A stretch of 37,241 bases of DNA from Salinarchaeum sp. (GTDB lineage: Archaea > Halobacteriota > Halobacteria > Halobacteriales > QS-1-68-20), in the NCBI GenBank assembly GCA_007122875.1, contig SKSS01000080.1, forward strand, positions 1-37,241, in the 5' to 3' direction. Shown here piece after piece: positions 27,899-37,016 of the stretch (the stretch's first letter is position 1; every line of letters starts with the position of its first letter). The notes under the pieces are model-generated. The model saw nothing but the letters and a program-made list of their open reading frames with translations. It was not told where the DNA came from and searched no databases. A program made the position numbers and the translations under genes.

Positions 27899-27984
27899 GG
27901 TCAACTGGAGCTGCCGACGGATCGTTCCCAGAACGAGGTGCTTCGAGGCGAACGTTGATCCTCGGGAGGACCGATCGGGTGGGT

Positions 27985-28377
27985 ATGGGCTATCACCTCA
28001 TCGACCCGGACGAACTGGACCAGTGGGACGACCGCCCCGTCGACGTTCGTTCGATCAGCGTCGCTGCCGGTCTCGACTATCGGGATGCGCCGCTCGGACT
28101 TCGCATCTACGAGGCCGAACCGGGCGAGCAACTCCCGCTTCGCTACCACTATCACGACGAGCAGGTGGAGGCGTTCTACGTGCTGTCGGGGGATCTCCAC
28201 GTCGAGACGCCCGACGAGGAGGTCGTCGTCGGAACCGACCGGGCGTTCGTCGTCGAACCTGGAAATCCCCACCGGGCGCACAACCCGTCGGACGCGGAGG
28301 GAAACGTTCGCGTGCTCGCGATCGGGGCACCGACGGCCGACGACGCCCACACGTACGATCCGGCTGACGGAGAGTGA
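27985..28377 (+). CDS. Cupin-domain protein
   Basis: LRYHYHDEQVEAFYVLSGDLHVETPDEEVVVGTDRAFVVEPGNPHRAHNPSD cupin motifs. Confidence 0.9.
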   Translation: MGYHLIDPDELDQWDDRPVDVRSISVAAGLDYRDAPLGLRIYEAEPGEQLPLRYHYHDEQVEAFYVLSGDLHVETPDEEVVVGTDRAFVVEPGNPHRAHNPSDAEGNVRVLAIGAPTADDAHTYDPADGE

Positions 28378-28501
28378 AACGACCCGAACAGCGCCGTCGC
28401 GGGCCATAATCGACCAACGTGATCACCGCGATCGTCGAAGAGTCCAACGAGTCCCGACCGACGAATGTGCTGTTCCACCGATCCTTCGTCCGACGATATT
28501 C

Positions 28502-28520
28502 TGTTAGTAACAAGCTAACA
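28502..28520. promoter_or_regulatory. Candidate operator: overlapping palindromes TGTTA-G-TAACA and TGTTAG-N7-CTAACA
   Basis: tgttagtaacaagctaaca, ending about 8 nt upstream of a TATA-like ctttattc (28528-28535). Confidence 0.5.
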
Positions 28521-28561
28521 ACAGCCCTTTATTCCGGCGTTTCGTACGAAGCGACAGCAGA

Positions 28562-28606
28562 ATGAAGTTGCCGAGCGCGTCGATCGGTGGAGGAGGCTCC
28601 GGATGA
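28562..28606 (+). other. 14-codon leader ORF MKLPSASIGGGGSG with ATGA overlap onto the transporter start
   Basis: ATG 28562; TGA 28604-28606 overlaps ATG 28603-28605. Lies about 30 nt downstream of the TATA-like element. Confidence 0.45.
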
Positions 28607-31600
28607 GCGTTCCGGAGCGAATTGCTGGCACCATCACAAGCCACAGCAAGGTCCTCATCGCCGTTCTTCTAGTGTTCACGTTGGTGATCGGGTCGGGTGC
28701 GTCGATGGTCGACGACGACTCCTCACTCGATCAGTTCGAGGGCGATTCCCCGGAGGCCGAAGCCTCGGAGTACATCAGCGAGAACTTTTCGGCCGGTGAG
28801 GACAACACGACGACGGTCCAGCTAATCGTCAGGGGTGACGATGTCCTCACGAAGGAGTCGATACGCTCTTCGCTCGAATTCCAGCGGGAGATCCGAGACG
28901 AGGACGCGATCAACGCGACGCTCCACGACGATCCCATCTTCGGCGTCGAGAACATCGTCGCGATCACCGCGTACGCCGAGGACCGTGGAGACGAACTGGA
29001 GGCACGCGGAGAGGCACTCAACGAATCCGCTGATCGGCTGAACGAGTCCGCGGACGAACTCGAAGCGGAGGTCGAGGAACTCAACGAGACCGCGGACGAA
29101 CTCGAAGCGGAGGTCGAGGAACTCAACGAGACCGCGGACGAACTCGAAGCAGACGCCGAGGCGCTCGAAGCGTCGTTCGAGCGCCTCCAACGGGATGGGG
29201 CGCAGCTGGAAGCCGAGTCCGAACAGCTGGAAGCGGAATCCGAACAGCTCACACAGGAGCAACAGGAACTCGAAGCGCGAACCGGAATACTTCAAGACGC
29301 GCTGAACGAGACAGCAACCCAGCAGGTCGCATACGAACAGGCAGCTACCGATGCGGAGCGCGCGGCGATCAACGCCACGATCGAAGACGTATGGACTGAC
29401 GCACAGACAAACGCTGAACTCGATCAAGAACAGAACGCAACCTTCGAAACGGCCGGCGAGCAGGTCAGAGAGATCACCGGATTGGAGGTTCAACTCGAAG
29501 GGACGATCGAAGCCGGAGCGAACGTGGCGGCCGACCCTGATGACCAGGCGACGCTCCGAACGGCGTTGAACGAGACGGTCGAACTCCAGACGGCGTACGA
29601 CGAGGCTGAAACCGACGCCGAGCGCGATCAGATCGACGACCAGATCGAGAGCGTGTGGTCTGACGCTGCCGACAACGCAACTCTCGATCCCACACAGGAG
29701 GCTCAGTTCGAAGGATTCGGTCAGGAGGTTCGGACCCTCACCAGCGAGCGCAACGACGCCGGACCCATCGAGGACGCCTTCCAGCTCGGAACGCAGGGCG
29801 TGTTCGCCGACGAGTTCGCCGATCTCGAAGCATGGGGAGACGACCTACAGGAGTGGGGCGAGGAACTCGAAGAGCGCGGCGAACGGCTCGACGAACGAGC
29901 GAGCGGCCTCTCGGACCGTGCTGACGAGATCGAAGAGCGCGGTGACGAGTTAGAGGAGTGGGGCGACGACCTCGAAGAGCGTGGAGACGAGTTAGAGGAG
30001 TGGGGTGACGACCTCGAAGAGCGCGGCGACGAACTCGAAGAGCGCGGGGACGACTTAGAGGAAGAAGCTGACGAGTTAGAGGAGGACGCCGACGCCCTGG
30101 AAGACGAGATTGACGACCTCTCGCTCTCGGCACAGATCGAGCAGATCGAGTCGATGGACGACGACGAGGTCGCGGAGGTGGTCGAGGACGTGCTCGCCGA
30201 CGAGGACGACAACGACGCCGCACTCGCCATGATGCCGTCGGAGTACGAGCCGGGGTCGACCTCCGCCGACGCCCGAATGACGTTCATCACGCAGATGACC
30301 GACGAGGAGGTGTCCACACAGGACATCGAGGGCTTCGAGGGTGGCGTCCTCGACGCCCAACTCGACCTGCGGGACCTCGCGAACCAGCAAGACGAGGACT
30401 ACATCGTCTTCGGAGCGGGGATCATGCTCGAAGAGATCGATCAGTCGATGGGCGACAGCCTCGCGATCGTCGGCCCGCTGGCGCTGCTGTTCGTCGTGGG
30501 CGCGTTGCTGGTCGCCTATCGCGATCCCCTCGACATTCTCATGGGCGTCGGTGGGATCGTCGCCGTGCTCGTCTGGACGTTCGGGTTCATGGGATGGATG
30601 GGGATCGCGTTCAATCAGATGTTCGTCGCCGTGCCCGTGCTGTTGATCGGCCTGTCGATCGACTACGCGATCCACGTGTTCATGCGCCACCGAGAGCATC
30701 GCGACGCCAGCGGACGGTCGGACGCCATCGACGAGTCGATGGCCGTCGCCCTCGTCGGCGTCGGTGTCGCGCTCGTCTGGGTGACTGCGACCACAGCGAT
30801 CGGCTTCCTGGCGAACCTCGTCAGCCCGATCGCCCCCATCCGCGAGTTCGGGATCGTCAGCGCGTTCGGTATCTTCTCGGCGCTGCTCATCTTCGGCGTG
30901 CTCGTTCCGGCGATCAAGGTGGAGGTCGATTCCGCCCTCGAACGCCTGGGGTACAGCCGTCACAAACGGGCGTTCGGGACCGGTGGCGGCCGATTCAGCA
31001 CCGTCCTCACCGTCGGAGCCGTCGCCGCTCGGCGGGCCCCGATCGCGGTCATCGTCGTGACCGTCCTGATCACCGCCGGTGGCATCTACGGGGCGACCGC
31101 GGTCGACACGAGTTTCGACGAGGAGGATTTCCTCGCCGACACGCCTCCCGAGTGGACCCAGCACCTTCCCGGACCGCTCAGTCCCGGTGAGTATCACGCG
31201 AAAGACGATCTGGACTTCGTCAACGAGCACTTCCAGCGTGAGGACACCCAGGTCGAGATTCTCGTCCAGGGGGCGGTGACCGACGACGAGACGTTACCAC
31301 GGATCGATCAGGCTGAATCGGATGCTGCCGCCACGGAGAGCGCGTACATCACCGCGAGCGGCGACGCCGATGTCGAGAGTCCGTTGTCGACGATGCAACG
31401 CGTCGCCGCCGAGAACGAGACGTTCAACGAATCGTTCACCGCGGCCGATACGACTGGCGACGAGGTGCCCGACCGGAACGTCGAGGAGCTGTACGACGAG
31501 CTGTTCGAGGCCGATTCGGACGCCGCATCCGAGACGATCTATCGGACCGACGACGGCGAGTACGAGGCGATCCAACTCGTTGTCTCCATCCGCGGCGACG

Positions 31601-32322
31601 CGTCGTTCGCGGAGACGACCGACGAGATGCGCGTGATCGCTGCGGGAATCGACGACGACGGCACCGATCCACGGTGGGGAGCGATCGCGACGGGAGGGCC
31701 GATCGAGAGCCACATCGTCGAACAGGATCTGCTGGCGACAGTGCTCGAAAGCCTGCTGATCACGCTCGTTGCGGTGTTTGCCTTCCTGACGGTCGCCTAT
31801 CGCCTGATGGGTAGCAGTGCGAGTCTGGGCGCGGTGACGCTGTTGCCGGTCGTTCTGGCCGTCAGCTGGATTCTCGGGACGATGTACCTCCTGGGGATGC
31901 CGTTTAACGTCCTGACGGGGATGATTACGAGCCTGACGATCGGGCTGGGCGTCGCCTACAGCGTCCACGTGAGTTCGCGATACACGCTCGAACTCGACCG
32001 ACAGGGGAACGTCTGGGACGCGATGCACACGACGGTGACCGGAACCGGTGGGGCGCTTCTCGGGAGTTCGGCGACGACTGTCGGCGGGTTCGGAACGCTC
32101 GCGCTCGCCATTCTGCCGGTTCTCCAGCAGTTTGGCATTATCACGGGCCTGACGATCATTTACGCGTTCCTCGGCAGTGTCCTCGTCCTCCCGACGTTGC
32201 TCGTGCTGTGGACTCGATACCTCGGGCCTGACGTCTCCTTCGATCCGAGCGGATCTCCGTCCCGATCGACTGACCGATCCGGTGAGGACGACCAGGCTCC
32301 GGCAGGCGGTGGTGAGCGATGA
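28603..32322 (+). CDS. RND/MMPL-superfamily transporter with long coiled-coil ectodomain insertion
   Basis: 1239 aa; two TM bundles (VGPLALLFVVGALLVAYRDPLDILMGVGGIVAVLVWTFGFMGWMG...LLIGLSIDYAIHVFMRHRE and SLLITLVAVFAFLTVAYRLMG...GLGVAYSVHVSSRYTLE) typical of MMPL/RND. Heptad-rich regions in the first ectodomain. Confidence 0.92.
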   Translation: MSVPERIAGTITSHSKVLIAVLLVFTLVIGSGASMVDDDSSLDQFEGDSPEAEASEYISENFSAGEDNTTTVQLIVRGDDVLTKESIRSSLEFQREIRDEDAINATLHDDPIFGVENIVAITAYAEDRGDELEARGEALNESADRLNESADELEAEVEELNETADELEAEVEELNETADELEADAEALEASFERLQRDGAQLEAESEQLEAESEQLTQEQQELEARTGILQDALNETATQQVAYEQAATDAERAAINATIEDVWTDAQTNAELDQEQNATFETAGEQVREITGLEVQLEGTIEAGANVAADPDDQATLRTALNETVELQTAYDEAETDAERDQIDDQIESVWSDAADNATLDPTQEAQFEGFGQEVRTLTSERNDAGPIEDAFQLGTQGVFADEFADLEAWGDDLQEWGEELEERGERLDERASGLSDRADEIEERGDELEEWGDDLEERGDELEEWGDDLEERGDELEERGDDLEEEADELEEDADALEDEIDDLSLSAQIEQIESMDDDEVAEVVEDVLADEDDNDAALAMMPSEYEPGSTSADARMTFITQMTDEEVSTQDIEGFEGGVLDAQLDLRDLANQQDEDYIVFGAGIMLEEIDQSMGDSLAIVGPLALLFVVGALLVAYRDPLDILMGVGGIVAVLVWTFGFMGWMGIAFNQMFVAVPVLLIGLSIDYAIHVFMRHREHRDASGRSDAIDESMAVALVGVGVALVWVTATTAIGFLANLVSPIAPIREFGIVSAFGIFSALLIFGVLVPAIKVEVDSALERLGYSRHKRAFGTGGGRFSTVLTVGAVAARRAPIAVIVVTVLITAGGIYGATAVDTSFDEEDFLADTPPEWTQHLPGPLSPGEYHAKDDLDFVNEHFQREDTQVEILVQGAVTDDETLPRIDQAESDAAATESAYITASGDADVESPLSTMQRVAAENETFNESFTAADTTGDEVPDRNVEELYDELFEADSDAASETIYRTDDGEYEAIQLVVSIRGDASFAETTDEMRVIAAGIDDDGTDPRWGAIATGGPIESHIVEQDLLATVLESLLITLVAVFAFLTVAYRLMGSSASLGAVTLLPVVLAVSWILGTMYLLGMPFNVLTGMITSLTIGLGVAYSVHVSSRYTLELDRQGNVWDAMHTTVTGTGGALLGSSATTVGGFGTLALAILPVLQQFGIITGLTIIYAFLGSVLVLPTLLVLWTRYLGPDVSFDPSGSPSRSTDRSGEDDQAPAGGGER
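29041..29150 (+). repeat. 42-nt intragenic tandem repeat (14-aa coiled-coil unit NETADELEAEVEEL)
   Basis: aacgag(t/a)ccgcggacgaactcgaagcggaggtcgaggaactc at 29041 and 29083, with a diverging third unit from 29125. Confidence 0.9.
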
Positions 32323-33080
32323 CCCGTGACGAGGCCGAGGCGATCGAGTCGTTCGAACGGCTCGGACTCACCAGCTACGAGGCGAAGGTGTTCATCGCGC
32401 TCCAACGGCTCGGATCGGGGACAGCCCGTGACATCGCCGACGTCGCCGACGTTCCCCGATCGCAGGTCTACAGCGTCGCCGAGGGGCTCGAACGCCAGGG
32501 ATTGATCGAAGTGCAGCAATCGAGTCCGATCCGGTATCGTCCCGTGAGCGTCGCTGAGGCGCGCGAGACGCTTCATGAGCGCTTCGAACGCGAGCACGGG
32601 CGTGCCTTCGAGTACGTCGAGACGGTTCGATCGAAATCCGACGGGGAAGAAGAGCAGGAGGACATCTGGACCGTCCGCGGTCGCGAGCGGATCGACGATC
32701 GGGTCGTCGATCTGCTGTCGAACGCCCGTGAACGTATCGTCTTCGGGACGCGCCTGCCGGTGTTTCTCACCGAGGATATCGAACGGGCGCTGGAGCGACA
32801 CGCCGCTGCCGGAATAGACGTTCTCGCGGTCAGCAGTTCCGACGACGTTGCCGAGCGGATGCGATCGCTCGACGGCGTCTCGTATGCCTCACCGCCAGAA
32901 CACCAGGGGGCCGACGATCGATCCGGCCGGATCGTGATCGTCGACGACGACACGATCCTGCTCAGCGTCGTCGACGAGGACGAAAACGAGACCGCGATCT
33001 GGAGCGCGGAATCGCTGTTCGCCTCCGTGTTTATCCAGTTGGCGGAAGCCCGCGTCGATCCAACCGGTGAGTCGAGCTGA
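32319..33080 (+). CDS. TrmB-family transcriptional regulator
   Basis: ESFERLGLTSYEAKVFIALQRLGSGTARDIADVADVPRSQVYSVAEGLERQGLIEVQQSSPIRYRPV is the TrmB wHTH. ATGA overlap with the transporter gene. Confidence 0.93.
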   Translation: MTRDEAEAIESFERLGLTSYEAKVFIALQRLGSGTARDIADVADVPRSQVYSVAEGLERQGLIEVQQSSPIRYRPVSVAEARETLHERFEREHGRAFEYVETVRSKSDGEEEQEDIWTVRGRERIDDRVVDLLSNARERIVFGTRLPVFLTEDIERALERHAAAGIDVLAVSSSDDVAERMRSLDGVSYASPPEHQGADDRSGRIVIVDDDTILLSVVDEDENETAIWSAESLFASVFIQLAEARVDPTGESS

Positions 33081-33086
33081 CGTTCC

Positions 33087-35276
33087 ATGAGCCGAACTTC
33101 CAATCCACACCACGACACGAATCGAATCGCAGATCGCCCGGTGATCGTCGCAGCCGTCGTACTGATTGCCGTGGTCACGACAGTCGCCCTGAGCGGTGGG
33201 GCGGCTGCTATCCAGCCAGATTCCGCCGTGCCAGCCGACGCCGTTCACTCGGAACCGACTGTCGAAGCCAGCGCCCAGCTTTCGGACAACGCGTCCGCGG
33301 AGTACGATCGGGACGCTGCCGACGTGATTTACGACGACGCCGAGCACAACGACCTCCAGGGTGAGATTCTCTGGCGGGGACAGGTCGTGCTTCTCTCGGG
33401 GTTGACGCCCGGTGAGACGTACCAGCTTCGCGAGGGAACGCCCGACGACGACCGTGGGCTGGCGACCGAACTGACCGCCGACGGTAACGGCACCGTACAG
33501 ATCGATACTGCCGCCCGGAACGACAGTCGTCACTACGTCCGTGGTGAGTTCGAAGACGACCAGGAGGCCACCATCGAGATCGTCGAACAGTCCATCCGAA
33601 CGTTCGAGTTCGATCCCGACGAGCTCCCCCGCGGTGACGAGACGGCACTGACGATCGACTCGAACCGCGGCACCTACACGGCGTATCTGACCGCCGAGGA
33701 CGTCGACGCGGCGACGCTCGCGGCGGCGATCGACGACGCCGAGTACGACGAGGCTGCCGACGCGGCACGGGTCGACGACGCCGACGGCACGGTTGCGGTC
33801 GAAACCGATTCATTTCCCGAGGAGAACGTAACCGTCGATCTGATCGTCGCCGACTCGACGGCTGCCGCCGAGGCGTCGATCACCGTCGAGGAACGACCCG
33901 ACGCCGCTGTCGCGTTCGACGATCCGATCACGACGGCGAGCCGTGGCGACTGGGCCACCATCGCGTACGAGGTCGATGGCACCGACGAGACGACGCTCCG
34001 GATCGGCAACGACGATGTCCGATTCAACGTCACGGTCGATGTCGTCGTCGACGATCCCGACGAACCCGTCGAGGTCGCGATGAACACCTACGAGGTCGCA
34101 CGTGAGGAGGTCGACATCGACGACGCCATCGAGGTCGAGAACGCAGCCAGCGTCGACGCGACGCTCCACTCCGATCCGTTCGACGGCGACACCCGTCTGG
34201 AAGCGGGGAGCTACTCGCTCAGGCTGACTGGCGACGACGCTGCGGACGCGGGGTCGCTTCGACTCACCGACCGATCGACAGACGACCTGACGGCGTTCGT
34301 CGCGCCGATCGACAGCACGTTCGACGAGCCTGAACCGCTCGTCGACGGCATCTCGCGAGCGGACGCAGCTTCGAACGAGAGCACCGTCGCCGAAGGGGAT
34401 ACGCTCGTGTTTCAGGTCGAGGCCACCGGTCTCTATGGGTATCTGCTCGACGACGAAGGCGAGTTGGCGACCGAGGAGGGCATCGAGTTCACGATCGAGG
34501 CGAACGACTCCGCCCCGCACGCGTCACCCGACCGGTTCGAGATCGGCGACCTCGACGACGAGGAGGCCGTGACGATCGTTGAAGACTCCGACAACGACCA
34601 GTTCTTCGTCGTGATCGACACCGACGAGTTCGCACAGGACGGGGCCGAACTGGAGGTGGACGAGGAGTACGAGGCGACGTTCGCGGTCCACTACCACAAC
34701 GACTACATCGCGTTCGACGAACTCGACGAGATCGTCAGGACGACGTTCACCGTTGAGGAGCGAACGGTCGCGCTCGACGACGATCCCGTCACCGTCGAGA
34801 GCGCAACCGAGCAGACCATCGGCGGGACGGCGACCATCGCTCCCGGAAGTGAACTGCTGGTCGCCGTCGAAGCGGACGAACCGCCGTTCTACGACCACGA
34901 GCGGACGACGGTCGAGGACAACGGGACGTGGCAGGTAACCTTCGACGACGTATTCGACGGCGTTCGCGAGAACGCCACGTTCGAAGTCGAGGTGTCCGGT
35001 GACGCCGAGACCGACGCCGATGGTGTCGTTACGAGCCGAGACGACGGTGAAGACGTCACGCCGACCCCGACCGAGACACCTGCGTCGAACGAATCGACGC
35101 CGACGCAGACGCCCGATCCGACCCCAACCCCCGATTCCACCCCAACCGGAACGCCGGTGGATGCGATCGGCGACGAGGATCCGACCGAGGAGGGCGTTCC
35201 CGGGTTCGGGATTGGCTCGGTGATAGCCGCGTTGCTCGCAGTTTGGTTGGTGGTCGGTCGTCGAAGTGGAGTATAG
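33087..35276 (+). CDS. Secreted, acidic surface protein with BGTF/DUF7827-like repeats and PGF-CTERM-like tail
   Basis: Signal-like RPVIVAAVVLIAVVTTVALSGGAAA, Thr/Pro linker (TPTPTETPASNESTPTQTPDPTPTPDSTPTGTP), C-terminal VPGFGIGSVIAALLAVWLVVGRRSGV. Confidence 0.85.
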   Translation: MSRTSNPHHDTNRIADRPVIVAAVVLIAVVTTVALSGGAAAIQPDSAVPADAVHSEPTVEASAQLSDNASAEYDRDAADVIYDDAEHNDLQGEILWRGQVVLLSGLTPGETYQLREGTPDDDRGLATELTADGNGTVQIDTAARNDSRHYVRGEFEDDQEATIEIVEQSIRTFEFDPDELPRGDETALTIDSNRGTYTAYLTAEDVDAATLAAAIDDAEYDEAADAARVDDADGTVAVETDSFPEENVTVDLIVADSTAAAEASITVEERPDAAVAFDDPITTASRGDWATIAYEVDGTDETTLRIGNDDVRFNVTVDVVVDDPDEPVEVAMNTYEVAREEVDIDDAIEVENAASVDATLHSDPFDGDTRLEAGSYSLRLTGDDAADAGSLRLTDRSTDDLTAFVAPIDSTFDEPEPLVDGISRADAASNESTVAEGDTLVFQVEATGLYGYLLDDEGELATEEGIEFTIEANDSAPHASPDRFEIGDLDDEEAVTIVEDSDNDQFFVVIDTDEFAQDGAELEVDEEYEATFAVHYHNDYIAFDELDEIVRTTFTVEERTVALDDDPVTVESATEQTIGGTATIAPGSELLVAVEADEPPFYDHERTTVEDNGTWQVTFDDVFDGVRENATFEVEVSGDAETDADGVVTSRDDGEDVTPTPTETPASNESTPTQTPDPTPTPDSTPTGTPVDAIGDEDPTEEGVPGFGIGSVIAALLAVWLVVGRRSGV

Positions 35277-35295
35277 CGGTCGTCGGATCGACGAT

Positions 35296-35829
35296 TCACT
35301 GTTCAGCCAACTCTCCGAACTTCTCGCGCACTTTCTGAATCTTCGGATCGGCGTGGAACGTACAGTAGCCGTCTCCAGGATTCTTCTCGTAGTAGTCTTG
35401 GTGATACTCCTCGGCTTCGTAGAACTCTTCGAGCGGTTCGATCTCGGTGACGATCTCGTCGTCGTAGACCTCCTCAGCGTCCAGTTCCTCGACGTACCCC
35501 TCCGCCAGTTTCCGCTGCTCGTCGTCGTGGCAGAAGATCGCCGAGCGGTACTGCGTTCCCACGTCGGGACCCTGCCGGTTGAGCTGTGTCGGATCGTGGA
35601 TCGTAAAGAACACACGAAGGAGGTCGAGATACTCGATCCGGTCGGGATCGTATTCGAGCTGGACGACCTCCGCGTGGCCGGTCTCGCCGGTACAGACCTC
35701 CTCGTAGGTCGGATCCTCGGTGTGCCCGCCGGCGTAGCCGGAGGTAACCGACTCGATCCCGTCGAGTTCCTTGAACGCCGCTTCGACACACCAGAAACAG
35801 CCGCCGCCGAACGTCGCTCGCCTGTGCAT
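35296..35829 (-). CDS. msrA: Peptide methionine sulfoxide reductase A
   Basis: MHRRATFGGGCFWCVEAAFKELDGIESVTSGYAGGHTEDPTYEEVCTGETGHAEVVQLEYDP...YRSAIFCHDDEQ. Confidence 0.96.
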   Translation of the reverse strand: MHRRATFGGGCFWCVEAAFKELDGIESVTSGYAGGHTEDPTYEEVCTGETGHAEVVQLEYDPDRIEYLDLLRVFFTIHDPTQLNRQGPDVGTQYRSAIFCHDDEQRKLAEGYVEELDAEEVYDDEIVTEIEPLEEFYEAEEYHQDYYEKNPGDGYCTFHADPKIQKVREKFGELAEQ

Positions 35830-35897
35830 GAGAGAGGGTTGGCCCGCGTGGCCTTGAGCCTTGAGGAAGGGAGTCACGTTTCCGTCCGTCCACCAAC

Positions 35898-36215
35898 TCA
35901 CGCGAGGTCGAGATACTGTTCGAGCAGCGTGTGACCGCGGTACTGGGCGATCTGGCGCTGTGCATCGTACTCGACCGCGCCGAGGTCGTCCAGCTTCGGA
36001 AGCGTGACGTGATGATATGAAATTATCACCCGAGTCCGCTCGGCTGTCGTCACATCGGTTGCCAGTACATCGTCGACGAGTTCGTCGAGAGATGCCCTGT
36101 CCGTCCGAGTGAGCAGAAAGTACTGGAGGACGTGGCGGCACCGTTCCGATGCGAGTACCGAGTACACGCGATCGGTCGACGGCTCACTGGGTCGATCGGC
36201 TGATGGACAGCTCAT
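35898..36215 (-). CDS. DUF7344-like wHTH protein
   Basis: DRVYSVLASERCRHVLQYFLLTRTDRASLDELVDDVLA...VIISYHHVTLPKLDDLGAVEYDAQRQIAQYRGH. Confidence 0.8.
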   Translation of the reverse strand: MSCPSADRPSEPSTDRVYSVLASERCRHVLQYFLLTRTDRASLDELVDDVLATDVTTAERTRVIISYHHVTLPKLDDLGAVEYDAQRQIAQYRGHTLLEQYLDLA

Positions 36216-36279
36216 TGGCTATCGTACCGTACGATGTTCGGGGCCCGTAGGGGCGTTCGTTGACCCGTCAATGCATTTT

Positions 36280-36960
36280 TCAGTCCGACCATGTGCCCTC
36301 GTCGAAATCGGCTACCGAGGAGAGCAGCGTCTTTCGGAGCACCGTCTCGGTTCCCCGTCGGATCCGGTTCGAGAGCGCCTGTCTCGTGATGTCGAGTTCG
36401 GCGGCCAACTCGTCGAGACTCGCCTCGCTGGGCGTATCGAAGTAGCCCCTTCGGAGCGCGAGGACGAGTGCTTCACGCTGTTCCTCTGAGAGATCGAACC
36501 GATGACCGCGTTCGGTCTCCTCGCTCAACGTGTAGGTCCGCTCGATGTGGATTCGGATGTCGTGGTCGGTCAGGTAGTTGTGAAACTGTGAGAGGCGTTC
36601 GTGGTCGGTGAACCGAAGTCGGAACATCCAGTGTTCGTCTCCGCGTGCCTCCAGCACGGCCGCTTCAGCCATCGCGATGCCGCCGATGAGGTGGTCGTCG
36701 CGCCGGTCGGCCCATTCGATTCGGTACAGCCCCTTCCCGTCTATTCGGTCGAGTGCGTGGAGGGCCTTCACGCGGGGGCTGTCGCGGACGTGTTCTTCGA
36801 ACGCCGTGAACTCGTCCGCAGTCACCCACACGAACGGCATGATCGCATCGCCTGTCGGAACGATTCGTTCGAGTTCGAGCCGTCTGTCGGCCCCGTTCGA
36901 GAGCACCTGTCCGAGCGTGAACTCGGCACTGTCGACGGTAAATTCGAGAATGACGCTCAC
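36280..36960 (-). CDS. Bat-like / HTH_10 family transcriptional regulator
   Basis: C-terminal FDLSEEQREALVLALRRGYFDTPSEASLDELAAELDITRQALSNRIRRGTETVL is the HTH_10 signature. Confidence 0.9.
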   Translation of the reverse strand: MSVILEFTVDSAEFTLGQVLSNGADRRLELERIVPTGDAIMPFVWVTADEFTAFEEHVRDSPRVKALHALDRIDGKGLYRIEWADRRDDHLIGGIAMAEAAVLEARGDEHWMFRLRFTDHERLSQFHNYLTDHDIRIHIERTYTLSEETERGHRFDLSEEQREALVLALRRGYFDTPSEASLDELAAELDITRQALSNRIRRGTETVLRKTLLSSVADFDEGTWSD

Positions 36961-37016
36961 AGCACATACACGTTCGTCATCCGTGTAGGGGTTTCCCCTG
37001 CTAGTTTAGGGATCGT

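Noticed and set aside
26234-27904. 556-aa ORF on the minus strand opposite argS
   Set aside because: Antisense frame to a highly confident ArgS; composition typical of a mirror reading of acidic codons, with no motifs.
28731-30326. Ser-rich minus-strand ORFs (e.g. 28731..29252, 29721..30326) as serine-repeat proteins
   Set aside because: They are antisense readings of the Glu/Leu-rich coiled-coil repeats of the MMPL transporter.
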